From Amycolatopsis bullii (lineage in GTDB: Bacteria; Actinomycetota; Actinomycetes; Mycobacteriales; Pseudonocardiaceae), in contig NZ_BNAW01000004.1 in NCBI RefSeq assembly GCF_014654205.1, positions 1-64,000 on the forward strand: 64,000 nt of DNA, written 5' to 3'. A model generated the notes under the pieces. That model searched no databases. It was not told the DNA's origin and saw only the letters and a program-made list of their open reading frames with translations. The position numbers and the translations under genes were made by a program. Positions 59,058 through 64,000 of this stretch are shown piece by piece (position 1 is the stretch's first letter; every line of letters starts with the position of its first letter).

Positions 59058-59810
59058 CTACTGCCAACGGGTGGTGAGTGCGCCGAGCGCTCCCAAGGCC
59101 ACTGCGGCGGCGGTGGAGGTGCGCAGGACCGTCGTCCCGAGCCGGACGGCTCGTGCGCCGGCTTCCTTCAAGACGGCGAGCTCCTCGTCGGTGACCCCGC
59201 CCTCGGGTCCCACGACCAGCAGCACGTCTCCGGCGTCGGGCAGCACCAGGTCGGTCAGCCGCTCGGGGACGTCCGACTCCAGCACGATGGCCAGCGACAT
59301 CGTCGCCACGAGCCCGGCCAGCTCGCCCGTGGTCACCGGCTCGGTGACGTCGGGCACGTGCGCTCGCCGGGCCTGCTTGGCGGCCGCCCGGGCGGTGGAA
59401 CGCCACCGGGCGAGGGCCTTGTCGCCGCGTCCGCCGTCTTCCCACTTGGCGACGCTGCGGGCCGCCCGCCAGGGGACGATCGCGTCGACCCCGGCCTCGG
59501 TGGCGAGTTCGACGGCGAGTTCGCCGCGGTCCCCCTTCGCCAGCGCCTGCGCGACGAGGACCCGCAGCGCCGGTGGCTCTTCGGTCCACGACGACTCGAC
59601 GGTCAGCGTCACCGAAGCGTCCCGCCCGGCCTGGACGCCCTCGACGACGCACCGGGCCATCGCGCCGGCGCCGTCGGACAGGACCAGCCGCTCGCCGACG
59701 CGCAGGCGGCGGACGGTGGCCGCGTGGCGGGCTTCCTCGCCGTCGAGGACGGCACGGCCCGAGGACGGCACCGACGCGGCGAGGAAGACCGGCAGGGTGG
59801 TGTCGGGCAC
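59058..59810 (-). CDS. rsmE: 16S rRNA m3U1498 methyltransferase RsmE
   Basis: 250 residues from GTG 59810, two bases after the dnaJ stop. PUA-like N-terminus (about 1-75; HAATVRRLRVGERLVLSDG) followed by a SPOUT methyltransferase fold with LLVVGPEGGVTDEEL and LRTSTAAAVALGAL, the trefoil-knot motifs. It methylates U1498 of 16S rRNA with SAM. It is part of the conserved dnaJ/hrcA neighbourhood. Confidence 0.94.
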   Translation of the reverse strand: MPDTTLPVFLAASVPSSGRAVLDGEEARHAATVRRLRVGERLVLSDGAGAMARCVVEGVQAGRDASVTLTVESSWTEEPPALRVLVAQALAKGDRGELAVELATEAGVDAIVPWRAARSVAKWEDGGRGDKALARWRSTARAAAKQARRAHVPDVTEPVTTGELAGLVATMSLAIVLESDVPERLTDLVLPDAGDVLLVVGPEGGVTDEELAVLKEAGARAVRLGTTVLRTSTAAAVALGALGALTTRWQ

Positions 59811-59812
59811 GG

Positions 59813-60979
59813 TCAGCGGTGGTTCTTGGCGCGGAGCTTGGAGAACAGCCCGCCGTGCTTGGTGCCGTTGGACGCCAGCGTCGGGACCTCTTCGCCGCGC
59901 TGCTGGGCCAGCTCCACGAGCAGCTCGCGCTGGGCTTCGTCGAGCTTGGTCGGGACCACGACGTCGATGTGGACGTGCAGGTCGCCGCGGCCGTCGACGC
60001 GGCCGGAGGACCGCAGCCGCGGCATGCCCTTGCCGGTGAGGACGAGCTCGGCGTTGGGCTGGGTGCCCGGTTCGATGTCGAGGTCGTAGTCGCCGTCGAC
60101 CAGGGTCGAGATCGGGACCGTGGCACCGAGGGCGGCCGTGGTCATCGGGATGCGGAAGTTGCAGTGCAGGTCGTGGCCCTGCCGGACGAAGACCTCGTGC
60201 GGGGTCTCGTCGATCTCGACGTACAGGTCGCCGGCCGGGCCGCCGCCGGGGCCGACCTCGCCCTGGCCGGACAGCCGGATGCGCATACCGTCGCCGACGC
60301 CCGGTGGGATCTTCGCGGTGACGTTGCGGCGGGCGCGGATGCGGCCGTCGCCGCCGCACTGGCGGCAGGGGTCGGGGATGACCTCGCCGAAGCCGCGGCA
60401 GACCGGGCACGGGCGGGCGGTGACGACCTGGCCGAGGAACGACCGCTGGACGGACTGGACCTCGCCGGCGCCGCCGCAGGTGTCGCAGGTCTTGACCGAG
60501 GTGCCCTCGCTGGTGCCCGCGCCGCGGCAGAGGTCGCAGACGATGGCCGTGTCGACGGCGATTTCCTTGTCGACGCCGGTCGCGCACTCCTCGAGGGTGA
60601 GGCCGAGCCGGATCAGCGCGTCGGAGCCGGGCTGGACGCGGCTGCGCGGGCCGCGCCCGCGCCCGCCGCCCCCGCCGGCCGCGCCGAAGAAGGCGTCCAT
60701 GATGTCGCCGAGGCCGCCGAACCCGGCGAACGGGTCGCCGCCACCGCCGCCGCGGGCGCCGCCGTCCATCGGGTCGCCGCCGAGGTCGACGATCTTGCGC
60801 TTCTGCGGGTCCGACAGCACTTCGTAGGCCGTCGTGACCTCGGCGAACTTGTGCTGGGCGTCGTCCGACGGGTTGACGTCGGGGTGCAGCTCCCGGGCCA
60901 GCTTCCGGTACGCGCGCTTGATCTCCTGATCGCTCGCGTTCTTGGCCACCCCGAGGATGCCGTAGTAGTCCCTCGCCAC
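59813..60979 (-). CDS. dnaJ: Chaperone DnaJ (second copy type, HrcA-linked)
   Basis: 388 residues from GTG 60979. J domain at residues 2-65 with the HPD tripeptide in [12 protein letters not shown] Gly/Phe-rich linker (70-115) follows. Four CxxCxGxG zinc repeats lie in the middle ([32 protein letters not shown]). The C-terminal substrate-binding domain ends with [12 protein letters not shown]. It stimulates DnaK. It lies 31 bp downstream of hrcA on the same strand, as in other actinobacteria (DnaJ2). Confidence 0.95.
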   Translation of the reverse strand: MARDYYGILGVAKNASDQEIKRAYRKLARELHPDVNPSDDAQHKFAEVTTAYEVLSDPQKRKIVDLGGDPMDGGARGGGGGDPFAGFGGLGDIMDAFFGAAGGGGGRGRGPRSRVQPGSDALIRLGLTLEECATGVDKEIAVDTAIVCDLCRGAGTSEGTSVKTCDTCGGAGEVQSVQRSFLGQVVTARPCPVCRGFGEVIPDPCRQCGGDGRIRARRNVTAKIPPGVGDGMRIRLSGQGEVGPGGGPAGDLYVEIDETPHEVFVRQGHDLHCNFRIPMTTAALGATVPISTLVDGDYDLDIEPGTQPNAELVLTGKGMPRLRSSGRVDGRGDLHVHIDVVVPTKLDEAQRELLVELAQQRGEEVPTLASNGTKHGGLFSKLRAKNHR

Positions 60980-61010
60980 CGTCTCTGCTTCTCCTTCTGC
61001 TCTGCCCGGC

Positions 61011-62036
61011 TCAGCGGCCGGCCAGGATCTGCCCCACGTAGTTGGCGACCGCCCGCACCGCGGCGATCGTGCCGGGGTAGTCCATCCGGGTCGGGCCGAC
61101 CACCCCCATGCCGCCGAGCACCACGTCGTCGCGGCCGTAGCCGATCGAGACGACCGAGGTGCTGCGCATCTGCTCGTCCTCATTTTCCTCACCGATGCGC
61201 ACGGTGATCGCACCGGGGTTGCGCGCCGCGGCCAGCAGCTTGAGCACGACGACCTGTTCCTCGAGCGCCTCGAGGACCTGGCGCAGCGAACCCGGGAAGT
61301 CGGCGACGTTCCGCGTGAGGTTCGCGGTGCCGCCGAGCACCAGGCGTTCTTCGGGGTGCTCGGCCAGCGACTCGACCAGCACGGTGGTGATCCGGATCAG
61401 CGCGTCCCGCAGCTCGCCGGGCGACTTGTCCGGCAGCTCGGCGACGCGCGCGGCGGCGTCGTTGAGCCGCCGCCCGGACATGGCCGTGTTGAGCACGGTG
61501 CGGAGCCGGGCGACGTCTTCTTCGGTGACGACGTCGCCGAGGTCGACCGTGCGCTGGTCGACGCGCCCGTTGTCGGTGATCAGCACCAGCATCAGCCGCG
61601 CCGGGGTGAGCGGCACCACTTCGAGGTGCCGCACCTTGGCGTTGGTCAGCATCGGGTACTGGACGACGGCGACCTGCCGGGTCAGCTGCGCGAGCAGCCG
61701 GACTGAGCGCTTGAGGACGTCGTCGAGGTCGGTGCCGCTGTCGAGGAAGGTAGTGATGGCGCGGCGCTCGGCCGCGCTCAGCGGCTTGATCTCCGAGAGC
61801 CGGTCGACGAAGAGGCGGTAGCCCTTGTCGGTCGGGACGCGGCCGGCACTGGTGTGCGGCTGGGTGATGTAGCCCTCTTCTTCGAGCGTCGCCATGTCGT
61901 TGCGCACCGTGGCGCTCGACACACCCAGGTTGTGCCGCTCGACGATCGCCTTGGACCCGACGGGTTCCTGGTTGGACACGTAGTCGGCCACGATCGCGCG
62001 CAGCACGTCGAAGCGGCGTTCCTCCGCGTTGGCCAC
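61011..62036 (-). CDS. hrcA: Heat-inducible transcription repressor HrcA
   Basis: 341 residues from GTG 62036. The N-terminal winged helix ([16 protein letters not shown] with [34 protein letters not shown]) and the central GAF-like domain are typical. HrcA binds CIRCE elements to repress groE and dnaK-type operons. I see no CIRCE sequence in the 209 bases upstream, so autoregulation is not evident here. The gene diverges from the type VII-associated operon. Confidence 0.95.
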   Translation of the reverse strand: MANAEERRFDVLRAIVADYVSNQEPVGSKAIVERHNLGVSSATVRNDMATLEEEGYITQPHTSAGRVPTDKGYRLFVDRLSEIKPLSAAERRAITTFLDSGTDLDDVLKRSVRLLAQLTRQVAVVQYPMLTNAKVRHLEVVPLTPARLMLVLITDNGRVDQRTVDLGDVVTEEDVARLRTVLNTAMSGRRLNDAAARVAELPDKSPGELRDALIRITTVLVESLAEHPEERLVLGGTANLTRNVADFPGSLRQVLEALEEQVVVLKLLAAARNPGAITVRIGEENEDEQMRSTSVVSIGYGRDDVVLGGMGVVGPTRMDYPGTIAAVRAVANYVGQILAGR

Positions 62037-62245
62037 CGGTTCCTCACCTACCTCGCTCGCTGCTCGATCCGAGTTTACGGAAGCCTGAGCCGGTCGCGCT
62101 CAACGCGGGCCGCCCGCGCCGGGTAAAGAGCACGCAAACCGGCGCCCATGCATTGTTCTGGAATCAAATTCCCGCTTGAACGGGGAACCGAAAACCGGTT
62201 TGCTCCCTCTGATCCCCGTATCATTCCCCGACTGACGAGGTCGCC

Positions 62246-62656
62246 GTGAACAATTTTGTCCCGGCTTCGGCCGGAATGCCCGAAATCGCCCGCCGCGCGG
62301 CCGAGGCGAAGGAGCGGCTGGCCCGGGTCTCGGCGACCGCCACGAGCTCCGACGGGGCCGTCACGGTCACCGTCAACACCGCCGGTGCGCTGCAGGAACT
62401 CAGCTTCGGACCGCGTGCGGACGAGCTGCCGCGGACCCGGCTGGCCCAGGCGGTCCTGGCCGCGGCGCGCCGGGCCCAGCTCGACGCGGCCCAGCAGCTG
62501 ACCGGCATCATGGCGCCGGTGATCGGCGAGCGCAGCGCGGCGATGGAATTCCTCAAGGAACAGATTCCGGCGCCCGAAGTCCCCGCCGAAGAAGTGCGCC
62601 GGAAACCGCCGTCCGACGACGACTTCGGCGGCCCGATCCTGCGCCGGGGGCTCTGA
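62246..62656 (+). CDS. YbaB/EbfC-like protein of a type VII secretion-associated operon
   Basis: 136 residues from GTG 62246 with GACGAGG ten bases before. A YbaB-like fold: an N-terminal helix (PEIARRAAEAKERLARVSA), two beta strands (VTVTVNTAGALQELSF), then a helix with LAQAVLAAARRAQLDAAQQL. Such divergent YbaB proteins are typical partners at ESX/type VII loci (EspL-like). Its stop overlaps the next ATG by one base. Confidence 0.8.
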   Translation: MNNFVPASAGMPEIARRAAEAKERLARVSATATSSDGAVTVTVNTAGALQELSFGPRADELPRTRLAQAVLAAARRAQLDAAQQLTGIMAPVIGERSAAMEFLKEQIPAPEVPAEEVRRKPPSDDDFGGPILRRGL

Positions 62657-62973
62657 TGGCGATGAAGGTCGACTTCGACGTCCTCGGCGGCCACGAGGAC
62701 GAGATCCGCGAGATCGCCGCCCAGGTCCAGCAGGCGCTCGACGCCGCGGGCACCGCGCAGGCCCTCGACTTCGACGCGTTCGGTCTGGTCGGGCAGGTCT
62801 TCGCACTCCCCATCCAGGCGTGGATCGACACGGCCGACAGCTTCCTCGCCGCGGCCGTCGAAGCCGGCCACGAAGTCGCGGACCGGGTGAAGACCGCGCA
62901 CACGGCGTTCCGCGAGCACGAGGACAGGACAAAGTGCCTGATCGAAGGCATCGGCAAGGAGCTGCCCGCATGA
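62656..62973 (+). CDS. EspC-like type VII secretion-associated protein
   Basis: 105 residues. The pattern KVDFDVLGGHEDEIREIA, LDFDAFGLVGQVF and a final helix ending in a DRTK segment is the ESX-1-associated EspC (T7SS_ESX_EspC) form: a small helical-hairpin protein of WXG100 type without a clear WxG. It is probably secreted with or as a partner of the next gene product (ATGA overlap). Confidence 0.8.
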   Translation: MAMKVDFDVLGGHEDEIREIAAQVQQALDAAGTAQALDFDAFGLVGQVFALPIQAWIDTADSFLAAAVEAGHEVADRVKTAHTAFREHEDRTKCLIEGIGKELPA

Positions 62974-64000
62974 CGGAGAATGCGCTGGTCGCCACGGCGG
63001 AGTCGCCGGGCGGCTTCTGGAGCGGCATGGGCGACGGTTCGAAGGGCGAGCTGGACAACCTCAATGCGCAGACGGGCGGCGCGGGCATCTTCAGCGACGC
63101 CGCGTCGACGCTCACCGATGCTCGCAACGGCGACTGGGGCAACCTCGCCATGGACGTCGGCACCGACGCCCTCGACCTGCTCGGCGCGGCGATGGACCCG
63201 CTCGGGACCCTGGCGAGCGCGGGTGTCGGCTGGCTGATCGAGCACATCAGCTTCCTCAAGGACGGCCTCGACAAGCTCGCCGGCAAGCCCGAAGCCATCA
63301 CCGCCAAGGCCGTGACCTGGACGAACATCGCGAAGCAGCTCACCGAGACGGCCGAGAGCTACGAGCAGACGGCGAAGAAGGTCGGGCAGTCGTTCAGCGA
63401 CTGCGGCTCCGCGGAGGCCTACCAGCGGACGGCCGAGAGCTACGTCGGCGTCCTGCGCGGCGCGGCTTCGCACGCCCAAGGCGCGTCGACGGCGATGAAC
63501 GTCGGCGCGGCACTGGTCGGCACCGAGCGCGGGCTGATCAGGGACATGATCTCGTCGTTCGTGGGCGAGCTGATCGTCAAGGCGCTGGCCGCGCTGGCGG
63601 CGTCGTGGTGCACCTTCGGCGGGACGATCGCGGCGTTCATCGCGGACACGGTCATCGAGGGCGGCGTGCTGGCGGAGAAGATCAGCACGCGCATCGCGAA
63701 GATCGTCGAGAAGCTGGAGGGCCTGGCCAAGGGCGCGGGCAAGTCCAAGGCGGCCCTCGAAGGGGCGGCGAACGCGCTGAAGAAGGCCGGGAAGGCGGCC
63801 GACCGGATCGTGGACAAGAGCGTCGAGACGGCGGCGGGCATCGAGCGCCGGGCGAACGAGCTGAAGCAGGCGGGCCGCGAGGCGAAGTCCGCCGAGGAGA
63901 CGGCGAAGGGCTGGAGCGACGCCGCCAAGGAGCACGTTCCCGGCCGGGAGAAACTCGAAGGACCGGGCAAGTACTCCGAGGAGGGCCGCAGCGTCCTGAA
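62970..64000 (+). CDS. Large type VII secretion substrate, N-terminal part (runs off the window)
   Basis: 343 residues are visible from ATG 62970 (TGA of the previous gene overlaps); no stop before the window end. The start MTENALVATAESPGGFWSGMGDG leads into a helical WXG100-like region (about 100-200; ITAKAVTWTNIAKQLTETAESYEQTAKK). A hydrophobic, glycine-rich stretch (about 205-240) and a lysine/alanine-rich coiled region (about 245-330) follow. This is the usual N-terminal build of polymorphic toxins exported by type VII systems; the effector domain would lie beyond the window. Confidence 0.75.
   Translation, partial: MTENALVATAESPGGFWSGMGDGSKGELDNLNAQTGGAGIFSDAASTLTDARNGDWGNLAMDVGTDALDLLGAAMDPLGTLASAGVGWLIEHISFLKDGLDKLAGKPEAITAKAVTWTNIAKQLTETAESYEQTAKKVGQSFSDCGSAEAYQRTAESYVGVLRGAASHAQGASTAMNVGAALVGTERGLIRDMISSFVGELIVKALAALAASWCTFGGTIAAFIADTVIEGGVLAEKISTRIAKIVEKLEGLAKGAGKSKAALEGAANALKKAGKAADRIVDKSVETAAGIERRANELKQAGREAKSAEETAKGWSDAAKEHVPGREKLEGPGKYSEEGRSVL

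Noticed and set aside
62037-62245. CIRCE element upstream of hrcA
   Set aside because: No TTAGCACTC-N9-GAGTGCTAA or close variant is seen between hrcA and the YbaB-like gene.

Overview
The window is a high-GC actinobacterial chromosome segment with many GTG and some TTG starts and dense 4-base stop/start overlaps. The housekeeping order is the classic one of the Mycobacteriales/Pseudonocardiales: dnaG, dgt, glyS, ArsR-zur, uppS-recO, era, CNNM, ybeY, phoH, HIT, rsmE, dnaJ2, hrcA. GH71/99-like and SGNH secreted enzymes, class F sortases and an ALF-repeat protein point to a Pseudonocardiales soil organism. Amycolatopsis is my best guess; this is inference, as no rRNA is present.

Layout. 0.2-8.3 kb: FAD monooxygenase and VOC protein, then a secreted prealbumin-like protein, a secreted peptidase, and an ABC-2 exporter divergent from a two-component system. 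The exporter permease carries a frameshift. 8.4-21.3 kb: an accessory region with a Tat-exported glycoside hydrolase and decayed GH25 lysozyme and EccC (type VII secretion) pseudogenes. Next come a 1245-residue ALF-repeat/coiled-coil protein with a nuclease-like C-terminus and a coupled putative immunity gene. Divergent from it is a secreted trypsin-fold protein that lacks all three catalytic residues and ends in propeller-like repeats. An SGNH hydrolase, small genes and a TIGR02391 protein follow, up to a tRNA-Asn with a strong terminator.

21.5-35.6 kb: tam and dnaG, then a block of stress and regulatory genes separating dnaG from dgt. It holds an ECF41 sigma factor with a candidate target promoter before a carboxymuconolactone decarboxylase (CMD) gene, an MFS/MarR pair sharing a palindrome that contains both start codons, a CMD/TetR pair with two operators, and a coupled serpin, membrane protein and DinB operon. 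A 21-bp minisatellite with an internal inversion lies between serpin and dgt.

35.6-46.7 kb: YdcF-like protein, a second two-component/ABC-2 exporter cluster, glyS, two class F sortases beside a C-terminally anchored protein, ArsR-zur, a second 21-bp minisatellite, AraC regulator and hydrolase.

46.8-62.0 kb: a TIGR03943/permease pair, then YbjN, uppS and recO, three dispanin (CD225) proteins with RDD and DUF2752 proteins, and the conserved era-to-hrcA RNA-metabolism and chaperone block. 62.2-64.0 kb: the start of a type VII secretion-associated operon (YbaB-like, EspC-like, long substrate) that runs off the window.

The most promising novel object is the divergent ALF-toxin/immunity and pseudoprotease-repeat locus at 11.6-18.0 kb.
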